From NCBI RefSeq assembly GCF_033807715.1, contig NC_084596.1, positions 36,294,879 through 36,358,878 on the forward strand: a stretch of 64,000 bases of DNA. The letters are read 5' to 3'. This document shows, in pieces, positions 41,181-52,548 of the stretch (the first letter of the stretch is position 1; each line of letters starts with the position of its first letter). A model generated the notes under the pieces. It saw nothing but the letters and a program-made list of their open reading frames with translations. It did not search any database and was not told the DNA's origin. The position numbers and the translations under genes were made by a program. The DNA comes from Cololabis saira. Lineage: Eukaryota; Chordata; Actinopteri; Beloniformes; Belonidae.

Positions 41181-42877
41181 GTCGGACCTGTGGGTCATAT
41201 TAATATAATCTTTTTTTTGATTATCAAAGCAGAATATTGGCACCAACAGCTGCATAAGTTACCTGCAAACCCAGTGATGAAATCCTGGGGTTCTCCAGAC
41301 TTCTGTGTGGATAAAACAATCTGCCTTTGGAGTGCATTTGCTGTTAAATTGCAATCATACTGGCCAAATAACCGTTTATCGTCAATCTGTGCCAACTGTA
41401 AATGATCCTCTTAAACTTCAGTGAGGTCATTCCAAATTGTTTATAGACTCAATGGCCTCTGAAATCGCTGATTCTCAAAGGTATGCTATATAGAGAACTT
41501 TTCTTGCATTTTCCTAGTGACTGATCTGTTTTATCTCATATATCAAATGGTTCACTCACTTTATAAATGACAGAGTGCAATCTCTTGTCATGTGCAGTCA
41601 GTACATTGAGATACTCACGTCCTGAGTTCCTACACAGCTTAACTCCTGCTGTGGTTGCCTTTCATTCACAGCTTTATTAGCATCTGACAGCACTTACAGG
41701 AGCACTTACAGGGCGGGGCTAATAAGGCCTAACCTAGTTTTGGCATAGGAAGCCACATACTGCTTTTGTTTAAGGCTTGGACGCAGATCTGAGCACCAGC
41801 GGCTTGTGAGAGAGATTATACTGCAGTAATTCCTGCTAATTAATGTTACAGGCTGCACTTAAATGAGTTCTGATGTTTGGCATAGTTGGTTTCTGTAATA
41901 CAGTTTAACTAGAGTGCGCAGGCGAACGCACAGGCGCAGGCTTTTCCCAAACATAGGGACACCATCTGGCAACGTGCTAACAGCTGCCTGATAGCAGAAG
42001 TGGGAATGCAGGACGTTTTATGGAGACAGAGAGCCATAAGTGTGTGTTAAAGTCCTCTAGATGGCAATGCTGCCCTTCTGGTTGTTTCATTTACAAACCT
42101 GTTAAACTGCCCAAGACTACCGATAACATTCACTTAACAAAGTCTTGTCATTGAGATAATTGCTTAGGCAACAAGATCAGTTTTGTGTGTATTACCAAAC
42201 GATGCACATTTTAAATACTCCCATTAAATAGTCAGAATGCAGTACTAGGCTACTATGTGAGTTACATTTTTTCTCCGGATTAGGAAGTGCTACAGAATGC
42301 CTACATGCACATATTATGTACTTGTGGTTTTGCAGAACTGGGGATGGATGTGGTTTTGGGAGCAGTGTAACCAGCGTGCTGCCATACCGTCCAAACCTGA
42401 TCTCAATAAAGTTTGATTCAAACAAGACTCACCTCCTGCTGTGGCTTCCTCCCTCCAATAACATTTTATTAGCATCTGACAACACTTGCCTTAATGACTC
42501 AGTCTGACAATGATCTAACACATATACATGTTGTTAGTTCACCTTATGGAAAGCTGGCTCTCAGGTTCACAGCATCTATTACAGAGATAGCTTCTGCCAT
42601 TCAGGCCGAACAGCATGGAAAGAAGGTTATTGATGATGAATCAGAGGGGGACTGATGCAGGGCTTCTTTTTAGGTTTTACTGCCTAAAGCATTATGGTTG
42701 TGCGTGTTCACTCTACCTCATGACCATCAGTCAACTTATGTCTGCAGTTGTTCTGTTCCTCATACCTTGATCACTTCACAAGTGAAAATGAAGCAACATC
42801 ATCACCGGTGATGTAGTACTGGCTGGTAGGAATGTGCAATACGGCTGCAACCAAAACATTCAGGTGAAACACATGCA
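41181..42877. other. Intergenic DNA with a dispersed direct duplication
   Basis: No gene found. 'CTCCTGCTGTGG' followed by 'tttattagcatctgacag' occurs at about 41644-41700 and again at 42431-42487, about 790 bp apart in the same orientation. Confidence 0.5.
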
Positions 42878-42885
42878 CTCACACA

Positions 42886-44137
42886 CAGGCCAGCTGACAG
42901 TCTTGCCGGGGCCCCGGACAAAATAATCTAAGATGGGCCCCCCTGCGCCCGGATCTCTCCTTCTCCCTCTTCCTCTCCTCTCCCTCTCCTCTCATCTGCT
43001 CTTCAGGTTTTTATACAAGCTAATGGACGTTAACATTTGAGCTAGCCAGTTAGGGTAAGTTACAAGGTTGGTAAACGTTGGCTGCGCTGTTTCTTACCTT
43101 GCTCTACGCTGACTTTATTAATTCCAGCTTCACCGTCACCCCCTTTTTAAAATATTTGTGTAGAGCAGGGGTATTCAACTAGATTCGGCCGGGGGCCACA
43201 TCTGCAAAAGGACTGTACGGGGAGGGCCGCACAATTTGAAAATGTGGGGGTTTTCAAAATGTATTTTGCACTCAAAGACGAAGACTTATGTAAATATAAT
43301 ACATTTGTATTATACATTTGAATATAGCCTATCTAGTTTACATATGAATTATGTATTAATTGTCTCCAGATTTAGTAATTGTGAATGTTAAATATAATAT
43401 TCAGATAAAGAAATATTATTTTGAATGCAAGTTCATTTTGAAACCATGCATTGTGCAAACTTAATGAAATTGATATTGACCTACTTTTAATAAAACACGC
43501 CATAATGACAAAGCACCACTTTCCACCAATATTTCCTTATTTGAATATTATATTAAGCATTGAGCACAACCATTTTAGTCCATAGTAGCCAGTTATAAAA
43601 ATATTATAAAAAAAAAAAAAAATAATTTTCAACAAACACCCCCTTTTTTAAAATATGACCAGGGGCCACATAAAAGCTCCTGGCGGGCCGCATGTGGCCC
43701 GCGGGCCGCCAATTGAATATCCCTGGTGTAGAGAATCTCTGAGGCCTCTATTTTCTTCTTCTCTTCTTCTCTTTTCTCTTCTTTTCTGAGCACCGGACTT
43801 GTGCTGATCGGACATTTTGACCATTCAAATGGTTGAATTAAATGATAACATCAAATTTTGATCAGCGGCCAAACCATTTTTGTGTTGGGGGTTGGGGGTT
43901 CTTGACCACTACTTCAAGGACAATTAGGAAGAAAACAAATAAGCTTTTATGTAACTCAAATACTACATAATCTTTCCACAAATAGGCATATTTTGAAAAA
44001 TGATTCCATAATTTAATGAGAATAAAAAAAATAAAATAAAAAAAATAAAACATTTATGAGGGCCCAGTTCTGGGCCCCCCCGCCTACCCTGGGCCCGGGA
44101 CAACAGACCCGTTTGTCCCCCCCTATCGGCGGGCGTG
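42886..44137. mobile_element. hAT-type element containing a second nested hAT
   Basis: The ends CAGGCCAGCTGACAG and, inverted, CACGCCCGCCGATAG agree at 11 of 15 positions. Both sides are rich in GGGCCC words. An 8-bp CTCACACA lies on each side (42878-42885 and 44138-44145). Because those flanks are CA-rich, the duplication is slightly less certain than for the other elements. No coding frame was recognised. Removing the nested element at 43166-43735 leaves about 680 bp. Confidence 0.75.
43166..43735. mobile_element. hAT MITE nested in the preceding element
   Basis: The ends CAGGGGTATTCAACTAG and, inverted, CAGGGATATTCAATTGG match, with the exact duplication GTGTAGAG (43158-43165 and 43736-43743). 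Subterminal 'gggggccaca' and 'gggccgc' motifs occur on both sides, with an AT-rich core of 570 bp in total. Confidence 0.93.
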
Positions 44138-44145
44138 CTCACACA

Positions 44146-44850
44146 CATACGCTCAGGCTGTAGCCTATAGGAAACCAGCCTGGTGCATGAGGGTTCCAGC
44201 ATCCCAAATGTGACCCTCACAGCTTACCTTTCATTTAGCTACAGAAATGTCCGCCATGTATCACAGCTGGGATGACAAAACAGGCGTGACAGCAGTTAAC
44301 ACCTTCCACCGAGTCACAGCCGCGCTTTTACAGCAGCAGGTGCAGGTGAACGCCCGCCGCAGCTTTACTGGCCAACACCATTGGTGCACTGGTCCAGTCG
44401 GGCACGCCGGCAGGAGATGAAGGCGTAGAAAAGGTGAATGGGGAGGAAGGACACTTCAGGACGTTTCACCATGTCTACAAAAGTAAAGGTTTTGGGACTT
44501 TGTGGCTCAAGAGCATTCAAGTGTGGGTTAACACAATGCCAAGAGGGAAAGACATCAGTAATGATGCCAAAGAAGCAAAGTTCATCACATCGTGTCAAAA
44601 GGGTTTTCAGTTCAATTTCAGACAAGATTGTTGAAGGGAAATTCAAACACAAAAGTCTTACATTTTTTATAACTCTGCTTTTTAAATGACCAATAACTAG
44701 ACAGTCTAACAGTAGGAAATATAATCAAAGGCCAGTTTCCTGTAGTTCAGTGATCAAGAAGATCCATATTTTAAAAACAAGTTGAGAAACATTTGCAGCG
44801 TCTTGATGATCTTTACTTTAGCTGACCTGAGGCTAAACTCGGATATACAG
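44146..44850. other. Intergenic DNA, no gene recognised
   Basis: No coding signal or transposon end found. Confidence 0.5.
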
Positions 44851-44853
44851 GAC

Positions 44854-45200
44854 TGTCTCAGAAAATTAGAATATTGTGATAAAGTCCTTTATTTTCTGTA
44901 ATGCAAAAATGTCATACATTCTGGATTCATTACAAATCAACTGAAATATTGCAAGCCTTTTATTATTTTAATATTGCTGATCATGGCTTACAGCTTAAGA
45001 AAACTCAAATATCCTATTTCAAAAAATTAGAATATTCTGGGAATCTTAATCTTAAACTGTAAACCATAATCAGCAATATTAAAATAATAAAAGGCTTGCA
45101 ATATTTCAGTTGATTTGTAATGAATCCAGAATGTATGACATTTTTGTTTTTTTAATTGATTGCATTACAGAAAATAAACAACTATACTATACTATATATA
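44854..45200. mobile_element. Palindromic Tc1/mariner-type MITE, right end lost
   Basis: The left end CAGGACTGTCTCAGAAAA follows TATA. The left arm (about 44888-44994) and right arm (about 45054-45178) are near-perfect inverted copies, including 'catacattctggattcatt' and 'aaaggcttgcaatatttcag'. The expected right terminus (GAGACAGTCCTG) is missing and replaced by an ACTAT/TA simple repeat (45181-45209). It belongs to a very common fish fold-back repeat. Confidence 0.82.
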
Positions 45201-45210
45201 TATATATACA

Positions 45211-45974
45211 CACACATACACTGTATATAAACCCACAGGTTGTCCCAGAAATGTGATTTCATTCGTTGTAATATTGGAAGAACAAAACATTAAGTCAAAC
45301 TCCAAAAGGACACGTGAACTAACAGCAGTAGTATGAGGTAATGAAACAATTTCAGTTATTGAATTGATATTTGGGAATGCCATTTCCAGATGCAACAGCA
45401 TAAAAGAGACAAATCAGGTCTGATGTTCTTGTGCAGATGAGGGGAGGTTCCAATCGGCTTGTAGGAGGAATCAAGTGAAAGTGCAAATCCTTAATATCAC
45501 AACCTGTTTTATAAAACCTGCACTTTGCATGCAATAATGCAGAACTATGTAATAAGCTAAAACCATAATCACTCCCATATTTCATACATACCTTTCTGAA
45601 ACCTCTTAACCACCCCAGAATCAAAACAATAAAAAATACATTTACACAAATAAAAAATAAAATAAAAAATTGGGAATGTTTTTATTCAATATATTTTAAT
45701 ACTTTAAAAATGTATAATTTCCTGTGTATTATCAGACATCAAGGGGTCAAGAGGAAAAAAAAAAAGTGATTCATGAATTTCCCTGCTTTTGCATTATTAT
45801 AGTAAATACATTTCAGTCGTTCACGTGTCTGCGGTTTAGAGATGAGTATTTTAAGTAGTCAGAGATAATTCAGATTATCATGGATCTCAAAGATGATTAA
45901 AACCTGTGTCTTGAGTTCATCTTTGTCCTCGTCATTCCCCGGCCGTCTTATTCCACCACCCAGGCTGCGTGAAT
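45211..45974. other. Intergenic DNA downstream of rnf220
   Basis: AT-rich, no gene recognised. This is the region just past the predicted rnf220 poly(A) site. Confidence 0.5.
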
Positions 45975-46000
45975 AGAAGCACTCGTTGTATTTGAGAAGT

Positions 46001-46006
46001 TTTATT
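46001..46006 (-). promoter_or_regulatory. rnf220: AATAAA polyadenylation signal of rnf220
   Basis: The canonical hexamer is on the minus strand, in 'gaaaaataaaacttctc'. Cleavage would be expected near 45975-45991. Earlier variant signals are possible. Confidence 0.55.
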
Positions 46007-46802
46007 TTTCTTTTTTTTCAGTATTTCTTACAACAATACAGACATCACAGATTACATAGTTTTACAAACACAAAGCACACCACCACCTTGGCTGCCGATG
46101 CTGCTGCTGTAATGGGGAGGAGGAAACGCTGCAGGGTTCTGGAGATTGCCAGTTCAGCTTTGGGGCATTCTTCATGTTGAGAGCCTTCACGGACCTCTAA
46201 TAACTTAGAAAGAACCTGCCCTTTTTAGTTGCCATTTGGGGACCTTTTTCTGCAGCATAGCAGGATGAGAACAAAGGGAGAAACCTTTCCTTCGTGACAT
46301 GTAAGGCCAAAGAAAAAGGGGGAGAAAAGAAAACAAAAAAACCTAGGCTATGATCTGAGCATGTTGTTACCCCAACTGACAGGAAGAAGAACTAGGGTTA
46401 GAAGAAGCAGCTCAGCTGAACGATGTTTCAACCGAAGAAAGAACATTTCTACTGTGCTGCTTGGCCGCAGGAAAATCTCGGGCAGAAGGGATCTCTCCAT
46501 TTGATAAAACTAACACATGTGCCCTTTGCTTCATGTTCAGATCTAGTTTTTTTTGCGCGGTACTCTACAGAAAAATTACACCACCTAAATCTTACCCATC
46601 TAGTCTTGAGTACTTTTATTATTACTCTTTTTTTAATTCCTGTACATTCAAATAAAACTCCATCAGATCTTCAAATGATCTTTTTTTTTCTTTTCTTCAA
46701 AAATACAGAGGGCTTTTTAGTCCAGCCATTTTTTCCCCCCGAACCCTTCCGACTTAAAAAGGACTTTGATATTATATACTTCAGTGTGTTTTGATGGTAA
46801 TG

Positions 46803-46838
46803 GGTGTGTTTGTGTCTTTGTGTGTGTGTGTGTGTACG
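46803..46838. repeat. Short (TG)n microsatellite in the 3' UTR
   Basis: Imperfect TG repeat. In the rnf220 transcript it would read CA-rich. Confidence 0.85.
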
Positions 46839-47713
46839 CGAACCCTATGTCATTTACACCCAACATTGTAAACAAACATATAACTATATTACATGTGCTT
46901 GCACTGCATCTCAGAGGGCAAAAAAAATTTGGTATACTTCACTAAAACACCACAAAAGAGGGGAAGAAGGCAGGGCGGGGCTTGTGAGAAGAAGAAGTGG
47001 AAGAGAGCGAGTGTCCGACTTCTTTTTCCGAAGGTTTTGAGGTTATTCTCAGTTTGGCTGAAAGCTCAATTTTAGTGGACCAGCCCCCTCCCCCCTTTTT
47101 TTAAGATACTCTCAAGCAACAGTTGAGTAAGGACTGCGTTCCTGCAGGAGGAAACGGGGGAAAACAAAGTCAAATATAATAATATTTCCGTGAAGTCCTC
47201 AAGACAGTGCCTGCTGCTGCGCAACATCACTGAAATCTTCAAGAAGCAGGAAAAAAAAAAAAAAGAAAAAATAGTTTTTAAATGCTGTGTGAAGAGGCTC
47301 CTTTCAGGTCCACCTCTGGATGCATGAAGCGACCAGGTGTCTCCAGGGCTCAGCCGGGTTTTTGGATCTCCACTGATTGAAAGTACTTCAAGGGGGGTCA
47401 ATGTGTGTCGTCGTGAAACCAAATGCGTTCACCATCTGGGACTGCAGGTTTCAATTGTTCCCTCTTTTTTGTGAGTGTGTGACTGAACGACGGGAGAGTC
47501 AGTGAGTGCTGCTCGATCATTCGCTCGTTTCGCCCTCCTCAAAAGAGCCAGTGGAGTCCCAAAGACAGCAGTCTCGTCTCTGAATGCTCGTGGAGGCTTT
47601 TCGGCTGATGTCCCAGTCCACGAGAGAGCAAACAATTGACAATCGACAAGGAGGAGATGAAAGCTGAAATGGAAGGATGGACCGGAAACACAAAGGGGCA
47701 GGAGTTGTGCTCT

Positions 47714-47785
47714 TTACAAGTAGACGCGCCTCAGGTCTCCAGGTGAGGTGATGGTGTTGCACTGTGGGCACAGCTTCTTGTTCCC
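47714..47785 (-). CDS. rnf220: rnf220 terminal coding exon (end of RING finger)
   Basis: Twenty-three codons plus TAA on the minus strand, read GNKKLCPQCNTITSPGDLRR followed by VYL. RNF220 is a RING E3 ubiquitin ligase. By general knowledge of the family it acts in Wnt/beta-catenin signalling and, with ZC4H2, in Gli and neural patterning control. The C-terminus is almost invariant in vertebrates and is what identifies the gene. CPQC supplies the last two zinc ligands of the C3HC4 RING. The acceptor is 'ctgttccttacag' before GGG (AG at 47786-47787), phase 0, and the 3' UTR follows the stop. A transposon lies only 71 nt upstream of the acceptor (47857-48371). Whether this is the rnf220a or rnf220b paralogue cannot be told from this exon. 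Confidence 0.96.
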   Translation of the reverse strand, partial: GNKKLCPQCNTITSPGDLRRVYL

Positions 47786-47856
47786 CTGTAAGGAACAGAT
47801 AGACAACAGTTAGACTGGCTGCAATCCTTTGATAATACACATTTCTAACTCTGGTG

Positions 47857-48371
47857 TAGGGCTGGGTATCGATTCAAATGTCAAGAATCGATTCGATTCC
47901 CATTCTTAATATTCAGAATCGATTATAATGATTCGATTCGATCCGATATTGATTTGGCTTAGTGTTATTTCAAATGTTTTTTGAGCTGTTGCCTGAATTA
48001 TATGACTGTAAAATAACTAATGAAATAATAATTTCACAATAATTATTGTGAAAAAAACTAAGAAATAAATAACTCAAACAGGCCTTTCAACATCCATTTA
48101 AAGTGCAAAAAAGAAAGAAATTGCAACAGTTCATGCAGTAAACAAATCATTTTAGCTTATCTAATTTATTCTGTTACCACGCACACATATTGTCATGAAG
48201 CACCTGGCATTTTTCAGAAGTGTCATGACAAACTGTGTGTCCGACTACTGGGATTAAAGTTCACCTGGCGAAAATGATGATGAGAAAAAAAAAAGAAATA
48301 AAAAAAAAATCGATCTTTAGACATAAGAATCGATTTAGAATCGGAAAATCGATTTTTTCAACACAGGCCTA
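47857..48371 (+). mobile_element. ATCGATT-rich hAT MITE, copy 1
   Basis: The ends TAGGGCTGGGTATCGATT and, inverted, TAGGCCTGTGTTGAAAA fit the TAGG..CCTA termini of a hAT group. CTCTGGTG is duplicated exactly (47849-47856 and 48372-48379). The interior is AT-rich with repeated GAATCGATT words near both ends and no coding frame. It is near-identical by eye to copy 2 (53513-54048) but in the opposite orientation. It lies in the last rnf220 intron, close to the 3' splice site. Confidence 0.93.
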
Positions 48372-48726
48372 CTCTGGTGACTCAATTTTATATTCATTTC
48401 AACGTGATTTCTAGATTCCATCAAAGAATCTGCAGACTCGCCGTCTCTAAATCTCCCCATCTGCAGCCCAACGCCACCTCTTCCTCTCCCTCGGCAGTGC
48501 TTTGATAGCATGCCATCTGCAGTAAAGCAGCAGGTGATAATAGGCAACACAGGGTTGACAGAATTACAAGATCCTGGCTGGGTGGTCTCGACCACTGTCC
48601 TCCACCCCTGCGTTTCCAGCCCCCCCCGACTCTCTGCCAGCCTGCTCCCTCACTGCTGCAGACACATCCTCCTCTTAGGCCTCTCTGTGCTCCGCTTATG
48701 GAAGAAATGTAAACGGGAACTGCACA

Positions 48727-48835
48727 GGGCAGCTGTGGATCACGTTGTCTAGCAATCAAAAGGATATGTGTTTGATCCCTGGCCACCTTGAAATGCCCTT
48801 GAATCCCTTGAACCCGCACTGCTTCTCATGAATTT
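48727..48835 (+). mobile_element. tRNA-derived SINE fragment
   Basis: It begins GGGCAGCTGTGGATCACG with a B-box-like GTTTGATCCCT at 48770-48780, then 'aaatgcccttgaatccc', 'ttgaacccgcactgcttct'. This resembles the teleost 'gggcagctgtggctcag' SINE. The 3' part is lost. Confidence 0.6.
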
Positions 48836-51239
48836 AACATGTTTATGAAAGAGAAGAAGCACCGAGTAGACCAACAAACTGTAAAGGACAAGGAAACGCT
48901 GGAAGAATGTGAACAGGTAAACATGGTCTCTAGTAAAACTGAGTGGTCAAAAACCCTACCATAAAAATATCAACGATTCATTATAGATTACATGTAGCAC
49001 AATCAAAACTAAAACTGACACTTAAATTAATATGAAACCTCTGAAACTGGATGTAAGAAGTTATTTTATGAAATAATGCGCCGTGGAGGTTCTAGTTCTG
49101 GAAATGTGCAGAATAACAACAGATCTACTAAGTTATAAATAATAATCAATTAAGACCTTAAAAAGTCTTTTTTGACATAAATTGAGCGCAAGACTCCTCC
49201 CTTTAGAGAATCTCTGAGGATAAATGAAAATTTTTCCACAAACTCCAGACACCAAGGAATGAGGGTTTGTTTTATTTTTTTTGGTTTTGTGAAAAAGTAC
49301 ATCAAGGAATGTTATAGTTATGTGTCAGCTTTTGTCTCGAAGACTCAGTTTTCAGTTTAATGCTGAATCTAAAGGTTAAGCAAAGCACTGCACAAACCAG
49401 TAGATGATGTCATTGTGACGTGGATAATGCATATGATCTTTAACTCAACTCACTATCACTCTGTAATGGGAGAAGACGGTATGTAAAAAGAAAGCACGTA
49501 AGTTCAGCCTCTCTCGCTGCGTTAACAGAGTATTCACTGGGTATAAAAGTCTTGAATTGTCTGACCCTAAAAAGAATATTTACATGCTTTTCTCTGATTG
49601 AAATTGAAATTAAAAAAATACTTCATTAAACCCTGAAAGGAAATAAATTCAGCCACCAAATACAAGTTTGTGAGCTAAGGTGCTGTGAAACGTCGTTGAG
49701 TCCAACATATTTCACATATTCAGGTTAAGAGGCACCAAATCACTTCTGAGGTAAGAGGAAGGTGAAGGAAAAGAAATGAAACTGAGAACGTTATTGACCA
49801 GAACAGGACAAGGACTTTTGAGATCTTTTCGACGCTAGTGACGTTACTCTAGGGGCGCAAGTCTTTCAGTGTTTCACCTTTTGATTTGGTCCAGATTCAT
49901 GCCGGTGGATGCCGTAAGAAATTGTGTGGTGTACATTGTGTAAATAAACACTTGAAAACAATGATAAAAATAAGATGAAACATTTTTTAATTGTTAGGCT
50001 CTAGCCAACTGCCTTACTATTTAACTACATTTCCAAATTTAAAGTGACAAGTCTGCACAAATAACTAGGCAGCACCGGCTGCTCACTGAGCAGATTGTGA
50101 ACGATAAGGGCTTTAAGATTAGTCTATAAAACTCTTCAACGATACCTGAAAACAACAGAAGGCGAGGGCAGCGCGGTTCAACCTACAGTGACAGCGACGA
50201 GGGTTGAATTGGTGTATTCTTGAACATTTTTAATCAATTCAGCATCACTAAGGATAAGAATCATGATTTTAATGTGAATCGATGTCCCTACTATGCTGTA
50301 TAATGGTGTTGGCACAAATCACATTGGTATTTGAAGATGCTTTTACTTTCAATGCTCAATCTCAAAGTTTTTATTTATTTATTTTTTAGGATAAGAAGGC
50401 ACGTCCCATTGGCTCCTGTTAGAGCGGTGTACTTAGTGTTTAGTGAAAGCAGAAAGCACGTGTGGATATGCATGGGTGTGTGTGGGTGTGTACGCCTGTC
50501 ATGCTGTGCTCCAGCTGCCTTTTTCATTATAGCAGTAAGAGGCTGGGGGTTGGCATTAACTAGATTTCCTGGCATTTACTTTGATCAGCCTGGCCCTCCC
50601 GTTTTTACAGCCGTCTCCAGGCTATGTGTTTAATTCCCCATACATTAGACCGGTGATGGCTGCGTTTACGTTTGCACACACACACACACAGGTACACAGC
50701 AGACGTAAACAAGAGCGCTTTGTCTTAATACTGACTTACAATATATGGAACTCATAAAACAGGCACGGGTGTTGTTTTGTTTGTACGCTAGTGAAGTTCT
50801 TCATGAATCAGTATTGATCTTAAACTAAATGCCTGTTCCATGCCATACTTAGCACACAGATGAACATTTGAAGCTGACTAAAGGCAGCAAACTTTTAGGC
50901 CATATTCTTTCATTCACTTTGAAATAATTTTGATATTCTATTGATGCTTAAACTCATCAGCAGGTGAAATCACCAGGTACGCGCACACACACAAGCACAA
51001 AGTCAGAAATACCTGTGGATCCTTTCAACTATAGTTGTAATGAAATAATCTAAATCTTAACTGAAATTAAGATTTTTGTAAATAAAAAAAAGCCGATTTT
51101 AATTCAAAAATTTGATCAATATTTCAGCAGCTTGCTTTTCATCTGTTTTTTGTACTATGCACTATGATGACCTGCATTAAGGTTACCAAGTGGACATTAG
51201 AGCCACTGCTGGTGCTTTGTAAGAATGTTAGCATCTGCA
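48836..51239. other. rnf220 last intron, no further gene recognised
   Basis: AT-rich intronic sequence. Bases 49840-50295 may be another old transposon, because the right side reads, inverted, TAGGGACATCGATTCAC. No left partner or duplication was found. A short CA run is at 50677-50690. Confidence 0.45.
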
Positions 51240-52548
51240 TTGATCTTAGTAGTCAACAATATCATATCACTATTTTGATTTTATCACAATCTTAAATTAA
51301 AAAAAGAAAACGGACAATTGTAAAAGTATTTACGGCTGAGCAGCTCGTACCATGGCTCAGCTACTTTAAGCAGGTGTTTGACATTTAATTGAGATGGATT
51401 TTTTTTTGTTTTGCGACCAACTCCGTTTGGTATCAGCCATCGCTCTCCATGCCTACCGCTACACACACAAACAAGGAGGCGGGTAAGAAAGCGCGTAACT
51501 GCCCATAATTTGCTATGATTGGTCGGTCAGGTTGACGACATCAATACGCCTGGTGAGTCATGCATCAGCATAGAACTGCAAGTTATAGAATGTGCCCTAG
51601 ACCAGGGGTCGGCAACCCAAAATGTTAAAAGAGCCATATTGGACCAAAAACATGAAAATGAAAAGTCTTGTATCAGCCTTAGAATGAAGACAACACATGC
51701 TGCATGTATCTATATTAGTTATAACTGGGTCCTTGGCTGCAAATGTAGCTGCTAATGACTCTTTTTGTTATGCAAATCTATGGAAGAGTATTAGAGCCAG
51801 GCAGGAGAAAAATAAAAATAATATTTTAGAGGAGGAAGATTTTTCTTTCATTATGCACTTTGAGAAAAAAGTAAAAATGTCGAGAAAAAAGTCGAAATGT
51901 TGAGAAGAAAAGTAAAAATGTCAAGAAAAAAGTCGAAATGTTGAGAAGAAAAGTAAAAATGTCGAGAAAAAAGTCGAAATGTTGAGAAAAAAGTAAAAAT
52001 TTCCAAGAAAAAAGTCAAAATGTTGAGAAAAACATTTAAATGTTGAGAAAAAAGGCAAAGTTTCGACTTTATTCTTGAAATTGTATTTCAACATTAATCT
52101 CGACATTTCGACTATTTTCTCGACATTTCGACTTTTTTCTTGAAATGCACAATAAAAAAAAAATCTTTCCATCTCAAATATTTTTTCTCCTGCATGGCTG
52201 TAATACTCTTGCGTACAAATCTTTGTTAACAGAAATGTTGAAATGTAATATTTATTCTACACATTTTTACAGCATTGGAAAACGTTAAGAATCTTTGTGT
52301 CATGTTTGTCCTCCTACAGAAACCATATTAAAACAAAAAATATATTTCCCTCCCCATCTATTTCCATTTTCAAACATTTTTGAAAAAGCTCCAGGAGCCA
52401 CTAGGGCGGCGCTAAAGAGCCACATGCGGCTCTAGAGCCACGGGTTGCCGACCCCCGTCCTAGACGATCCCACGATCTCTGCAGTTTGAAAGGTCGTCTT
52501 CACGGTGTGAACCTTCACAATTTAATATTATAATCGCTCAGCCCTATA
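51240..52548 (-). mobile_element. Outer hAT-like element, only one end defined
   Basis: The right boundary read on the minus strand is TAGGGCTGAGCGATTATAA (52530-52548), the TAGGGCTG terminus of the same hAT group. AT-rich 'atatcatatcactattttg' sequence near 51260 may be its far interior. It is interrupted by the MITE at 51603-52457. The left boundary is a guess, and no target duplication was found. Confidence 0.35.
51603..52457. mobile_element. hAT MITE with an internal fold-back array
   Basis: The ends CAGGGGTCGGCAACCC and, inverted, CGGGGGTCGGCAACCC match. The flanks CCCTAGAC (51595-51602) and TCCTAGAC (52458-52465) agree at seven of eight bases. The subterminal 'agagccacatgcggctct' motif is characteristic. 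The core at 51855-52060 repeats 'gagaaaaaagtcgaaatgtt' many times. The part from 52060 to 52145 carries the same words in reverse complement. Confidence 0.9.

Larger units (their letters stand above)
45980..47713 (-). other. rnf220: rnf220 3' untranslated region (predicted extent)
   Basis: This is the sequence after the rnf220 stop codon at 47714-47716, up to about 20 nt past the AATAAA at 46001-46006. It has no repeats of known families apart from a short TG run (46803-46838) and A/T runs. Both facts fit a genuine last exon of about 1.8 kb, although its length is inferred from the poly(A) signal alone. Open frames on the plus strand here, the longest being 123 codons, have no domain signal and are judged chance frames. 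Confidence 0.65.

Noticed and set aside
46423..46794. 123-codon plus-strand frame opposite the rnf220 3' UTR
   Set aside because: No domain, no splice or promoter context, and Phe/Leu-rich composition from T runs.
49840..50295. Possible TAGGG-ended hAT element
   Set aside because: The right end resembles TAGGGACATCGATT inverted, but the left end and duplication do not match.
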